Source: Alphaproteobacteria bacterium
GTDB lineage: Bacteria > Pseudomonadota > Alphaproteobacteria > UBA8366 > GCA-2717185
Direction of reading: 5' to 3'
DNA length: 64,000 nt
Assembly: GCA_028822585.1 (NCBI GenBank)
Contig: JAPKDL010000003.1
Location: 1 to 64,000 of the forward strand
How positions within the stretch are numbered: the first letter of the stretch is position 1; every line of letters begins with the position of its first letter. Positions 52,749 to 63,217 of the stretch are shown piece by piece. Under the pieces are notes generated by a model. The model was not told the DNA's origin and did not search any database. It was given only the letters and a program-made list of their open reading frames with translations. Made by a program: the position numbers and the translations under genes.

Positions 52749-54908
52749 TTATTCGGCCGCAGCTTTTCCCAAGCCTGCAACCATCGACATAATTTCAATC
52801 GCAGCGTCGGGTATATTCGTGCCAGGCCCATAAATTGCCGCAACACCTTCTCGTTTCAACTGCTCGTAATCCTGTGGCGGAATCACACCCCCACAAACAA
52901 CGATGATGTCTTCTGCAGACAATCGCTTCAATTCCGCGATCAGCGCCGGCACCAACGTCTTGTGACCCGCTGCCTGAGATGAAATACCAACCACATGCAC
53001 ATCGTTTTCCGTCGCCTGCATGGCGGCTTCCTCAGGCGTTTGGAACAGCGGCCCGATATCCACATCAAAGCCAATATCAGCAAAGGCGGTGGCGATGATC
53101 TTGGCACCGCGATCATGACCGTCCTGGCCCAATTTCACGACAATCATGCGCGGTCGACGGCCTTCGGCTTCGGCAAACGCATCGACCTCCTGTTTGATTT
53201 TATCAAACCCTTCATCGCCTTCGTATGCGGAACCATAAACACCTGAAATCGACCGAATTTCCGCCTTATGCCGGGTGTATATTTTTTCTAGCGCATCTGA
53301 AATTTCACCCCCGCTGGCGCGCGCCCGCGCCGCCTCGATTGACAGCGCCAGGAGATTACCCTCTCCGCTGCGCGCTGCTTCGCTTAACGCCTCCAATGAT
53401 TTTTGACACGCAGCCTCGTCCCGCGACTGCCGCACCGCCTCTAGACGTTTGATCTGCGCATCACGCACCGCAGTGTTATCGATGTCGAGAATATCAACGT
53501 TGTCCTGTGTTTCCGGCTGATACTTATTAACGCCAACGATGATTTCTTCACCACGGTCGATAAGCGCTTGTCGCCGCGCCGCCGATTCTTCGATCCGAAG
53601 TTTGGGAACGCCGGCGGCGACGGCTTTCGTCATACCGCCTAGTCCTTCAACTTCATTAATAATAGTCATCGCTTCGGCGGCAATGCTGGCCGTCAAATTT
53701 TCAACGTAATAACTGCCCGCTAAGGGATCGATAACATTCGTGATACCGGTTTCTTCCTGTAGAATTAGCTGCGTATTCCGAGCGACCCTTGCGGAAAACT
53801 CACTTGGTAACGCCAATGCTTCATCAAACGCGTTGGTGTGCAAGGACTGCGTTCCGCCTAACCCGGCGGCCATGGCCTCCACAGTAGTACGCACAATATT
53901 GTTGTAGGGGTCTTGTTCGGTTAGGGACACGCCGGAGGTCTGACAATGCGTGCGTAGCATCAAGGATTTAGGATCGTTTGGCGCAAATAAATCCTGCACC
54001 AAGGAAGACCACAACAATCGCGCCGCGCGCAATTTGGCGACTTCCATAAAGAAATTCATGCCTATGCAGAAAAAGAACGATAGGCGCGGCGCGAAATCGT
54101 CGATCTTTAATCCCTTGGACAACGCGGAACGGACATACTCGACCCCATCGGCGATAGTGTACGCCAATTCCTGAACACAAGTCGCCCCAGCTTCTTGCAT
54201 GTGATAACCCGATATTGAAATTGAATTGAATCGCGGCATGTTCTTCGCGGTGAATTCGATAATGTCCGCGACAATCCGCATCGAAGGGTCGGGGGGATAA
54301 ATATAGGTGTTGCGGACCATGAATTCCTTCAAGACATCGTTTTGAATGGTGCCGCTGAGTTGCTCCAATGGCACGCCCTGCTCTTCACCCGCCACAATAA
54401 AGCTGGCGAGAACCGGCAACACCGCGCCGTTCATCGTCATCGACACTGACATCTTGTCCAACGGAATACCGTCGAACAGAATTTTCATGTCTTCAACGCT
54501 GTCGATGGCGACACCTGCCTTACCGACATCGCCTACCACGCGCGGATGATCGCTGTCATAGCCGCGATGGGTCGCCAAATCGAATGCAATCGACAACCCC
54601 ATCTGTCCTGCCGCAAGGTTTTTCCTATAAAAGGCGTTGGAGTCTTCCGCGGTGGAAAAGCCCGAATATTGTCGAACCGTCCAGGGCCGCGCCGCATACA
54701 TTGTCGCCCGCGGCCCGCGAACGAACGGCGGCATGCCGGGCAGCGTATTTAGATGTTCCAGACCCTCAAGGTCCGCAGCTGTATAGACCGGCTTCGTCTT
54801 GATGCCTTCCAGCGTCATCCAATCCAGGGACTCCAACGGACGGCCGCGCAGTTCCCGCGCCGCCAGTTCCTCCCATTCCGCGAGTGAACCTTTTGGAAAA
54901 TCAGCCAT
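52749..54908 (-). CDS. scpA: methylmalonyl-CoA mutase
   Basis: [60 protein letters not shown]12-binding [24 protein letters not shown]. Confidence 0.97.
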   Translation of the reverse strand: MADFPKGSLAEWEELAARELRGRPLESLDWMTLEGIKTKPVYTAADLEGLEHLNTLPGMPPFVRGPRATMYAARPWTVRQYSGFSTAEDSNAFYRKNLAAGQMGLSIAFDLATHRGYDSDHPRVVGDVGKAGVAIDSVEDMKILFDGIPLDKMSVSMTMNGAVLPVLASFIVAGEEQGVPLEQLSGTIQNDVLKEFMVRNTYIYPPDPSMRIVADIIEFTAKNMPRFNSISISGYHMQEAGATCVQELAYTIADGVEYVRSALSKGLKIDDFAPRLSFFFCIGMNFFMEVAKLRAARLLWSSLVQDLFAPNDPKSLMLRTHCQTSGVSLTEQDPYNNIVRTTVEAMAAGLGGTQSLHTNAFDEALALPSEFSARVARNTQLILQEETGITNVIDPLAGSYYVENLTASIAAEAMTIINEVEGLGGMTKAVAAGVPKLRIEESAARRQALIDRGEEIIVGVNKYQPETQDNVDILDIDNTAVRDAQIKRLEAVRQSRDEAACQKSLEALSEAARSGEGNLLALSIEAARARASGGEISDALEKIYTRHKAEIRSISGVYGSAYEGDEGFDKIKQEVDAFAEAEGRRPRMIVVKLGQDGHDRGAKIIATAFADIGFDVDIGPLFQTPEEAAMQATENDVHVVGISSQAAGHKTLVPALIAELKRLSAEDIIVVCGGVIPPQDYEQLKREGVAAIYGPGTNIPDAAIEIMSMVAGLGKAAAE

Positions 54909-55067
54909 GCAATCCTACCTCGTAATACACAAGAGCATCTTATATCGGGCCTTGGGGCGCGCTGTCCATCATGACCGAATCGGGCGAATTTGAATAGGCG
55001 GGGTCTTTGGCCCGCGATCTTAGGCGTCTTCAAGGCTTAAAAGTGCAGTTTAACACATAATTTAATG

Positions 55068-55898
55068 TCAAACCCAATTGTAAATTTTCTGCAAAGTTCC
55101 GCCCATGAGGTCCGCGCGTTCACCATCTGACAAGCGATCGGTCATGCGGAAGGACGCAACGCCCTGTTCATAGGTCACCATGTTTATCGCTCGTGTCCAG
55201 TCCGTGCCCCACATACAGCGATCGAAACCGAAAGCGTCATAAACACGGCTTAACGGGTCCCAGAGATCATTGAACGGAAACGATTCATGAGACAACGTGC
55301 AGGCGCCGCTGATTTTTACGGCGACGTTGTTGTATTGCGCTAAATTCAGCAAGGCCGGAAGTTCAGCGAAAGGTTCAGATGGAACTGGTGGATGATGGGG
55401 CTGCGTCAGGCCAAGGTGATCCGCCACCAGTCGCGTCTGCGGGTTCCTGGCGGCGAGTTCAGCGACAACGTCCAGCCGTCCCTTGCACGAGAGATTGACG
55501 GGGAGCCCATGGTGCGCAGCGGCGGTGAGAACCCGGCTAACTCCAGGATCATCGGGGTCGCCGGACACGCCCCGGCTCAACATAATTCGAATCCCAACCA
55601 CGCCGTCTCTTAGTGCCCATTCCGTGATTGTTTCCGCGACGCCAGGGTCGGTTGGATCCACAGGTTTAACCAATCGGAATCTTTCCGGATGCGCCACGTA
55701 AACCGCAACGGCGTAACTTTCATCGTAGCGATACATCGTCCACGGCGACACAAGGATGGCCCCGTCAACGCCAACAGAATCCATAGCCAAAACCATATCG
55801 TCACCAGTCACTTCTGGTGGTCCTGCGAGAACATCAACCCAGGGTCGTTCCGCGTGATCGCGTTCATAAGCGTGAACTTGCGCGTCAATCGTCAGCAT
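55068..55898 (-). CDS. amidohydrolase family protein (TIM-barrel)
   Basis: MLTIDAQVHAYERDHAERPW; LVADHLGL; CMWGTDWTRA. Confidence 0.85.
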   Translation of the reverse strand: MLTIDAQVHAYERDHAERPWVDVLAGPPEVTGDDMVLAMDSVGVDGAILVSPWTMYRYDESYAVAVYVAHPERFRLVKPVDPTDPGVAETITEWALRDGVVGIRIMLSRGVSGDPDDPGVSRVLTAAAHHGLPVNLSCKGRLDVVAELAARNPQTRLVADHLGLTQPHHPPVPSEPFAELPALLNLAQYNNVAVKISGACTLSHESFPFNDLWDPLSRVYDAFGFDRCMWGTDWTRAINMVTYEQGVASFRMTDRLSDGERADLMGGTLQKIYNWV

Positions 55899-56069
55899 TA
55901 CTTAAATCCTTTTCCACAAAATACGACATTTACTTGATTGTATGGGCAACCAACATGATAGGCCATTTAGAAGGTGACATCAGAATTTCAGGCGGCCGAC
56001 AAACCCAGACTCGACTCACCCTCCAGCGTCACGCATGTTTGCAAACAATTCATTAGCGGAGAACACGCC

Positions 56070-56675
56070 ATGACGCGGGGACTTATCGACACAAACGGCC
56101 TTGATCGGGAGGATATCGCAGCGCTGCGTGCGGTGACGCCGCCAGAGAATTTACCGTTCACAATCGGCAAGATCAGCCATGTCGTTATGAAGGTTGCCGA
56201 CATTGAGCGCTCTGTTGCGTTTTACACGCAGCTTCTTGGCTTTCGCGTGTCAGACGCCTATCCGGAATCCATGATGCCCCACCGCATGGTGTTTTTGCGC
56301 TACGACTCGGATCATCATGGCATTGCCTTAATCGGCGGCGCAGGCGGCCCGTCTACTGGTGCCGAGTTGCATCATGTTGCGTATGAGGTTGGCACGCTCG
56401 ACGAAGTGTTCCTGGCGCGCGCACATTTGGAAAACTACGGCGTCGAAATTATCTTCGAAGGGCGACGCCGCGCAGGTCAGCAGATCGCCATCGAATTCAA
56501 GGACCCTGACGATCACATGGTCGAAATCTGTTGGTGCATGGACCAGATCGCACCGCATGAAATATCTCGCCCACCCGAAGATTGGCGCGCGGCGGCAAGC
56601 CTGGAAGACGCGGTGAATGACCCGCCACCCGGACAAGACATTACATTGGTCGACCCATCACTGTTGCGCCGTTAA
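56070..56675 (+). CDS. VOC family (glyoxalase/dioxygenase-like) protein
   Basis: KISHVVMKVADIERSVAFYTQLLGFRVSDAYP; ELHHVAYEV; FKDPDDHMVEICW. Confidence 0.88.
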   Translation: MTRGLIDTNGLDREDIAALRAVTPPENLPFTIGKISHVVMKVADIERSVAFYTQLLGFRVSDAYPESMMPHRMVFLRYDSDHHGIALIGGAGGPSTGAELHHVAYEVGTLDEVFLARAHLENYGVEIIFEGRRRAGQQIAIEFKDPDDHMVEICWCMDQIAPHEISRPPEDWRAAASLEDAVNDPPPGQDITLVDPSLLRR

Positions 56676-56704
56676 CGCCCACACACCCAGCGAGAAAATT
56701 TGCC

Positions 56705-57010
56705 ATGACCGTTACTGACACCAAATTTTTTCAGGAAGGCGACGCCCGCGATTACTGGACTGAGCTGGTGACCGCCTATGGTGAGGACATCGCATTGACG
56801 CGGCACGCACGGTTGGTGCATACCGAACCCAGCGTCGACGAAGGCGGGCGACCCTACGGAGTTTGCACAGTGCTCATTCCCTGCGACGGCGCGCGATTGA
56901 CCCATAACGGGATCGCCGCTGCCGAGCGTCCCTGACTACGCGAACCCGACGGGCACCCGTTTAGCACCTGTGCGCTGGCATTCTCCGAAATTTGGACGGA
57001 AATTCGTTAA
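56705..57010 (+). pseudogene. truncated/nonsense-interrupted hypothetical gene
   Basis: 76-aa ORF ends at TGA (56933-56935) but the frame continues LREPDGHPFSTCALAFSEIWTEIR*. Confidence 0.35.
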
Positions 57011-57305
57011 CGCGGCAACGTCACCGTGACCCAGGCGGCGGTGCCATAAAGATTAGCGGCGGCGTGGCTGACGAAAACGACGCCGTTGATGTCATTGGCG
57101 CCGAGCATCGCCACGGGCGACACATCGATCATTAGTCCGTAGCGGTCATCAGCACTAATTTTATTTTCTCCATCGCACTGGATTAAGTCACAGTGAACGT
57201 AATTATATCCACAAGGCCAAAAGAAAACCAAAGTTTACTAAAATTCTTTGTACTGTAAAAAGGTCAATGAATTCCCAAACCGCCAATCCTTAACCAGCTC
57301 AATCA

Positions 57306-58550
57306 TTGCGCTCAAGGAAAACCCTAGTGATATCCTATCCTATTATCCGACTTTTCGCCGCGTTTTCCTTAATGGCTGTCGCTGGTTCGACAATGTACGC
57401 CAGCATCGTCGCATTGAATGATTATGCGGTAGAATTTGACGCGACACGCGCGGTGGCGTCAGCGCCTTATATGGCGTTTATGCTTGGATTTGGCGTTGGC
57501 GGGCTATTCATGGGGCGGGCGGCGGATCGCTTTGGCGTCATGGTGCCTAACATTGTGGGCGCATTCTGCGTTCCCGCGGGATTCATCGCTGCCGCGTATT
57601 CGTCTGGAATTTGGCAACTCTGCCTTGCAACGGGCGTGTTGATGGGCATGTTCGGCGCCTCCGCGACGTTTGGACCGTTGGTCGCGGATATTTCATATTG
57701 GTTTACCCGGCGACGCGGCCTCGCCCTGGGTATTGTTATTTCCGGCAGCTATATGGCCGGCGCAGTGTGGCCAACCATCATGCAACACTTCATCGATTTG
57801 CACGGCTGGCGAGACACCTTTATTAGATTTGGAATGTTTACCGCGTGCGCCATGCCGCCGCTCATCGCCGTTTTATACCGCAAGCCACCTCCTATCACCC
57901 CCACGCCATCAAGCAAAGTAACGCCTGACTCAACTGTACGCGTACGACCTCTGGATATGTCGGTGAATGGCGTGCAGTCGTTAATCTGCCTGGCGGGCAT
58001 GGGATGTTGCATCGCCATGTCGATGCCACAAGTGCATATCGTCGCCTACGCAATCGATCTCGGATTCACCGCCGCACACGGTGCAGAAATGCTGTCCCTC
58101 ATGTTAACCTTCGGCATTGTCAGCCGCCTGACATCGGGATGGATATCGGATAGGATAGGCGGGTTTCGTACGTTAATATTGGGGTCGACTTTGCAAATGA
58201 TGGTGTTGCCTACATTCCTGCTGGCCGACACGTTGAGCGCGCTTTATTTGGCCTCCGCCGCGTTCGGGCTGTCCCAAGGCGGCATTGTACCGTCCTATGC
58301 CTTAATTTCACGCGCCGTCTTTCCTGCGACCGATGCAGGGTGGCGGATCAGCGCCGCACTGTTGTCCACCCTTGTGGGGATGGCTGTGGGTGGTTGGATG
58401 GCCGGGGCGCTTTATGATTTAACCGGGTCGTATACGATATCATTTTTAAACGGCGTCGTATTTAATGTGATTAACCTCGCGATTGCCGTGACGCTGTATC
58501 GGCGCGCCCGCCGACACCCAGAAACATTACATGCCGTGGTGCCCGCTTAA
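57306..58550 (+). CDS. MFS transporter
   Basis: About 12 hydrophobic segments; GLFMGRAADRFG and GWISDRIGGFR motifs. Start uncertain (TTG or GTG). Confidence 0.9.
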   Translation: MRSRKTLVISYPIIRLFAAFSLMAVAGSTMYASIVALNDYAVEFDATRAVASAPYMAFMLGFGVGGLFMGRAADRFGVMVPNIVGAFCVPAGFIAAAYSSGIWQLCLATGVLMGMFGASATFGPLVADISYWFTRRRGLALGIVISGSYMAGAVWPTIMQHFIDLHGWRDTFIRFGMFTACAMPPLIAVLYRKPPPITPTPSSKVTPDSTVRVRPLDMSVNGVQSLICLAGMGCCIAMSMPQVHIVAYAIDLGFTAAHGAEMLSLMLTFGIVSRLTSGWISDRIGGFRTLILGSTLQMMVLPTFLLADTLSALYLASAAFGLSQGGIVPSYALISRAVFPATDAGWRISAALLSTLVGMAVGGWMAGALYDLTGSYTISFLNGVVFNVINLAIAVTLYRRARRHPETLHAVVPA

Positions 58551-58620
58551 CTTCTGATGAATTTGCAGTCCTTTGTTTTCAAGGGCAAGATAGCCACTTT
58601 AAATGATTAAGGAGGCGAAA

Positions 58621-59442
58621 ATGACCGGAACCGACGCGCTGATTTTAACCGAAAAAGCCGATGGGATCGGTCGCATGACATTCAATCGTCCAGAGCGGCT
58701 GAACGCCTTCAACAATGAGTTAATGCATGACTCGATGGCCACTGTGGACGCGCTCAACGCCGATGACGAGGTAAATGTCATTGTTGTGTCGGGCGCGGGA
58801 CGGGCGTTTTCCCCGGGGTTTGACTTGAAAGCATCCGCAGAGCGCAAACTTAGCGGCATAGATCAAGTCCGCGCGCAAATGACGCTGCAATTCGACTTTA
58901 TCATGAAATTCTGGAACTCCCCGAAACCAACTATCGCCGTAGTACATGGATACTGCATCGCGGGCGCTTTCGAGGTCTCACTGGCCTGTGACATGACCAT
59001 TTCATCGACTAGCGCGCGATTTGGCGAACCCGAAGTACGTTTTGGCACAGGCACGGTGGCAATGTTGTTTCCCTGGGTGACCGGACCGAAACAGGCGAAG
59101 GAAATTCTATTCACCGGCGAAGACCGCATTAGCGCCGAAGACGCCCTGCGCATGGGGTTGGTCAACCGTGTGGTTCCCGATGGCGAGGAAATGGACGAGG
59201 CGCTACGTCTGGCGCGCAAAATTTCCCGCGCATCGTCGGTATCGGTCCTCGGTGCCAAAAAAGCGATCAACCGTAGCTATGAAGCGATGGGAATGCGCCA
59301 GGCGCTGGCGACCGGGTTGGATATTGATGTGGAAATCAATTCGACGCCATCCTGGGAAAAAACAGAATTCGCCCGCATCCGCAAGGAGCAAAGTCTGCAA
59401 GCGGCGATCGCGTGGCGCGACGCGCGCTTCGCCGAGGACTAA
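58621..59442 (+). CDS. enoyl-CoA hydratase/isomerase family protein
   Basis: MTFNRPERLNAFNNEL; SGAGRAFSPGFDLKA; HGYCIAGAFEVSLACDMTISSTSARFGEPEVRFG; preceded by an aggagg RBS. Confidence 0.93.
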   Translation: MTGTDALILTEKADGIGRMTFNRPERLNAFNNELMHDSMATVDALNADDEVNVIVVSGAGRAFSPGFDLKASAERKLSGIDQVRAQMTLQFDFIMKFWNSPKPTIAVVHGYCIAGAFEVSLACDMTISSTSARFGEPEVRFGTGTVAMLFPWVTGPKQAKEILFTGEDRISAEDALRMGLVNRVVPDGEEMDEALRLARKISRASSVSVLGAKKAINRSYEAMGMRQALATGLDIDVEINSTPSWEKTEFARIRKEQSLQAAIAWRDARFAED

Positions 59443-59466
59443 AGACAAAAATAAGGACCGAACGCC

Positions 59467-60114
59467 ATGACCGAGACGCTGATCACCATGATGGGGCACG
59501 CCTCCTTCGGCTTAACCGCCGTTTCCTTTTGCGTACGCGATATGATCGTGTTGCGAGGGCTGGCGATTGCCTCATGTTTGACTGGCATCATCTACAATTA
59601 CAGCATTTTAGCAGGCCCATTGTGGCTGGTAATTTTCTGGCTATCGGTTTTCATCGCCATCAATAGCGCGCGCATCGCTGGACTTTTTCTGGAGCGGCGC
59701 TCAGTCAAATTTTCCGAAGAGGAAACTGAGTTGTACGATACTGTCTTCCAAAATTTTTCACCGGTAGAATTCATGAAACTGATGCGCATTGGTCAGTGGC
59801 GAAACGGTGCCGTCGGTGACCGCTTAGCCGAACAGGGCCAAAAAATTGGTGACTTGAAACTACTGTACAACGGTGAAATCATCGTGGAACGCGACGGTGA
59901 GGAAATTGGTCGCGCCAAGGATGGGGCAATGATTGGTGAAATTTCTTTTATCCAGGGCGGCGGTGCCACGGCGACTGTCACCGTCGACCGACCCAGCCGT
60001 TACATCACCTGGCCAGAAACCGACCTCCGCAAACTTCTACACCGCAATCCCGCCATGGACGTCGCCATGAAACACGCCTTCAGTATCGATCTCATGCGGA
60101 AACTTTCTACTTGA
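59467..60114 (+). CDS. membrane protein with Popeye/cyclic-nucleotide-binding-like domain
   Basis: N-terminal hydrophobic segments followed by KLLYNGEIIVERDGEEIGRAKDGAMIGEISFIQGGGATATVTVDRPSRYITWPETDLRKLLHRNP. Confidence 0.7.
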   Translation: MTETLITMMGHASFGLTAVSFCVRDMIVLRGLAIASCLTGIIYNYSILAGPLWLVIFWLSVFIAINSARIAGLFLERRSVKFSEEETELYDTVFQNFSPVEFMKLMRIGQWRNGAVGDRLAEQGQKIGDLKLLYNGEIIVERDGEEIGRAKDGAMIGEISFIQGGGATATVTVDRPSRYITWPETDLRKLLHRNPAMDVAMKHAFSIDLMRKLST

Positions 60115-60296
60115 TTACCATCGCAATAATTACTACCTCAGTTTATACCTATCCAATGTGTCGCTGGCTCGCTTATTCCAGCACTTCCATTCATCCCGAC
60201 GAATTATTGTTCCGGGCATAGCAGCATATTACCTGGGTATCAGAAAGATTAAGAAAAAATATGTTGGTTAGGCTGCCTGTAATTAGAAAATACTCT

Positions 60297-60332
60297 ATTG
60301 ATGACCATAAATGTTATTTTATGGTCATCAAT
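60297..60332. promoter_or_regulatory. palindromic candidate operator
   Basis: ATTGATGACCATAAA-TGTTAT-TTTATGGTCATCAAT: 15-bp perfect arms, 6-nt spacer, about 60 nt upstream of the first gene of the putative zinc locus. Confidence 0.5.
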
Positions 60333-60394
60333 AAGCACGCACAATTATGACGGGTAGATCGAGTTTGTACGGTGTACTCAAGTCGGGGTTACGG

Positions 60395-60679
60395 ATGCGC
60401 AGATATTTGTTCCTCGGGGCACTATTCCTCATGGGGCAGCTGTTCAGCGTCGCTCATGCAGCGGAATTCGGCGATCACTCACACAGTCATGGCGAAATTT
60501 CCTGTACCATTCAGGCTGCGGGCGCGGCGGCAAAATCAATATTTGTTGCCTCTTCACCCATTGTACCCGTGCCGCCCATGTCCATTGTGGCCACCATGCA
60601 GCCACAAGAGGTTTCGGCGACTTTACAGATAATATACCACCACCGCCAAGCCAGAGCTCCCCCTCCTCTCGTTTTTTGA
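60395..60679 (+). CDS. small exported His-containing hypothetical protein
   Basis: MRRYLFLGALFLMGQLFSVAHAAEFGDHSHSHGEISC: signal peptide followed by a potential metal-binding stretch. Confidence 0.65.
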   Translation: MRRYLFLGALFLMGQLFSVAHAAEFGDHSHSHGEISCTIQAAGAAAKSIFVASSPIVPVPPMSIVATMQPQEVSATLQIIYHHRQARAPPPLVF

Positions 60680-60732
60680 GTCACGCGCCCACCTGGGGCG
60701 TGAAATGATATACAGAAAACAGAGGAAAAATT

Positions 60733-62079
60733 ATGATGACACGACTCATTTGTTCAGTGGCGGCCTTAGCTGTGCCGCTGTTACTCGGTAACGCACCGGC
60801 AAAAGCTGCGAACGATTCCGAGACACAGGCTATCCTGACGGAAATTCGCGCACTCAAGCAGAGCTATGAAAGCCAAATCACGAAGCTAGAAAAAAAATTC
60901 AGTGAACTCGAAAAATCTACTGCCAGATCAACGGCCAAATCCGCCATCCCGGCGACAAGCGGCCGGGGTGTGCGCGACAATTCCTTCAATCCGTCAATCG
61001 GTGTCATCCTCAATGCCAAGGCAACGACATTCTCGCTCGACGCCTCGGAAATTGCGGGCTTCGGCATCGGCGAAGAAGGAGAGCGTGGCAAAGAGGGACT
61101 TTCACTCGGCGAAACCGAGCTAAACTTCTCGGCCAATGTTGACGACAAATTTTACGGCAGCGGAACGGTGGCTATTGTTCAGGAAGACGGCGAGGACAAG
61201 ATTGAACTCGAGGAAGCCTATATCCAGACACTACCCGATGCGCCTTTGCCGGAAGGTGTACGGATCAAGGCAGGTCGGGCGTTCTGGACGCTTGGATATC
61301 TGAACGACCATCACGCCCATTCCGACGATTTCACAGACCGGCCACTGCCCTATCGCGCATTCCTCAACAAAGCGTTCAACGATGACGGCGTCCAAGTCAC
61401 CTACATCCTACCGACGGACACCTTCGCCGAGCTCGGTGGCGGCGTGTTTCGAGGCGATGACTTTCCGTCCGGCAGCAGCTCGAGCGGACTTGGCGCATGG
61501 TCCGCCTTCGCCCGCGTCGGCGGAGATTTCGGCGACAACCACAGCTGGCGGCTCGGCGGCTATACGCTGCAAAGCGACGTGAACAGCCGCACCTCGAACG
61601 AAGATACGGTAACATTTGCGGGGCAATCGGATCTTTACGCCACCGATTTGCGCTATACATGGGCGCCTACGGGAAATCCCCGGCAGCGCGAACTGATCCT
61701 CCAGGCGGAATATTTTTACCGCGATGAGGATGGCACTTATGCCGATTCTAGCGCCGGAACGGGAAACGTCGCGTTCGATGATGGGTCAAGCGGCTGGTAT
61801 GCGCAGTCCATCTTCAAGTTCTCACCGGCCTGGCGCGCAGGCCTCCGCTACACGCAGCTCGACGCTGCCGACGCGCCAGCGGGACTGGTCGGCAGCGCGC
61901 TCGATTCTTCCGGACACAATCCCTATGCCATGTCGATCATGGGGGATTGGACCAACAGCGAGTTCGGGCGCATCCGGCTGCAATTCAGCCGCGAAGAGTT
62001 GGCTGAAGGCAGGAAAGACAATCAGACCTATCTACAATATGTAATGAGCATTGGTGCCCATGGCGCACATCCGTTTTGA
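60733..62079 (+). CDS. outer-membrane porin-like protein with N-terminal coiled coil
   Basis: Signal peptide (AKAAND), coiled-coil TEIRALKQSYESQITKLEKKFSELEKS, then beta-strand-rich region ending in ...YLQYVMSIGAHGAHPF. Confidence 0.75.
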   Translation: MMTRLICSVAALAVPLLLGNAPAKAANDSETQAILTEIRALKQSYESQITKLEKKFSELEKSTARSTAKSAIPATSGRGVRDNSFNPSIGVILNAKATTFSLDASEIAGFGIGEEGERGKEGLSLGETELNFSANVDDKFYGSGTVAIVQEDGEDKIELEEAYIQTLPDAPLPEGVRIKAGRAFWTLGYLNDHHAHSDDFTDRPLPYRAFLNKAFNDDGVQVTYILPTDTFAELGGGVFRGDDFPSGSSSSGLGAWSAFARVGGDFGDNHSWRLGGYTLQSDVNSRTSNEDTVTFAGQSDLYATDLRYTWAPTGNPRQRELILQAEYFYRDEDGTYADSSAGTGNVAFDDGSSGWYAQSIFKFSPAWRAGLRYTQLDAADAPAGLVGSALDSSGHNPYAMSIMGDWTNSEFGRIRLQFSREELAEGRKDNQTYLQYVMSIGAHGAHPF

Positions 62080-62302
62080 GGTGTCGGCGTCGTTATCGGG
62101 CCAAATTCGCTAATTGCGAACGATAACTTTGCGGGCGAAGCCCGTCTCGCTGCGTAGCCTAGGCTAAGTAGTAAGCACGGTTCGGGGGGTGCCGGGCAAC
62201 AAAACCCCCCACTAATTTAGATGGCTTCGGTCATTTGGTGGTTTGGTTGGCTTCGGCCATTCCGTGATTGAAACGGATTTGGGATATCGCTGGAGACTCA
62301 TG

Positions 62303-63217
62303 ATGAATTGGAAACACTTTCTGCTGCCCGCGCTTTTGTCAGTCATAACCTTGCCGTCTGCAGCTTATGCCGAACTGAGGATCTTCGCATGCGAACCGGA
62401 ATGGGCCGCGTTGGCTCGCGAGGTGGGAGGCGATAAGGTCAACGCCTTTTCCGCGACCCATGTGGGCCAGGACCCACATTATATTCGCGCCCGGCCGAGT
62501 CTAGTTTCCCAAATTCGGCGCGCAGATCTTCTTTTTTGTTCCGGCGCAGGGCTCGAAGCCGGCTGGCTGCCAATCCTGATGCAGCGAGGCGCGAAATCAG
62601 GTATCCAGCCGGGAAAACTGGGCCACTTGATAGCGGTTAACCACGTTGCCGTTCTGGAAATACCGGCGGTCCTGGACCGGAGATTGGGTGACATCCACGC
62701 CGAAGGCAATCCGCACGTTCACATGGACCCGCGTAATATATTGATACTCGCACGCGAACTGACGAATCGCCTCACCATGCTCGATGAGGAGAACGCCGCC
62801 CACTACCGTAAGCGGCTGGAAAATTTCGAAACGTCATGGTCCCGGGCGCTGAAAGGTTGGGAAGTTCGGGCAAAAAAACTCTCCGGCATGGCGGTGATCG
62901 TGCATCACAAGTCCTGGGTCTATTTGGTTTCGTGGCTTGGGCTGCAACAGATGGCAACATTGGAGCCAAAGCCGGGCATGCCGCCGACTCCGTCCCATTT
63001 GACGGCGCTACTGAAAGTGTCGCGAGGGCAGTCCGTTAAGGCAATTATGCGAACACCTTACGATCCGGCCAACGGTTCGGAATGGCTTGCTACCAAAACC
63101 GACATTCCCGCCATTGTCCTGCCTTACACCGTCGCGCGAGATGCCGGACCGGGTGCCCTTGCCCAAATGTTCGAGCGAACGCTGTCGCTCCTGGAGACAG
63201 CTCGTGCCAAGCGCTGA
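62303..63217 (+). CDS. zinc/manganese-type ABC transporter substrate-binding protein
   Basis: Signal peptide; LRIFACEPEWAALAREVGGDKVNAFSATHVGQDPHYIRARPSLVSQIRRADLLFCSGAGLE; EGNPHVHMDPRNI. The ORF track starts at 62243; ATGATG at 62300/62303 is a plausible start. Confidence 0.9.
   Translation: MNWKHFLLPALLSVITLPSAAYAELRIFACEPEWAALAREVGGDKVNAFSATHVGQDPHYIRARPSLVSQIRRADLLFCSGAGLEAGWLPILMQRGAKSGIQPGKLGHLIAVNHVAVLEIPAVLDRRLGDIHAEGNPHVHMDPRNILILARELTNRLTMLDEENAAHYRKRLENFETSWSRALKGWEVRAKKLSGMAVIVHHKSWVYLVSWLGLQQMATLEPKPGMPPTPSHLTALLKVSRGQSVKAIMRTPYDPANGSEWLATKTDIPAIVLPYTVARDAGPGALAQMFERTLSLLETARAKR

Noticed and set aside
56933-56935. Possible second Sec UGA in the 56705..56935 ORF (frame continues after TGA)
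   Set aside because: No recognised redox motif or Cys-homolog family around the codon; only about 24 codons follow; surroundings look like gene decay. A nonsense mutation is simpler.
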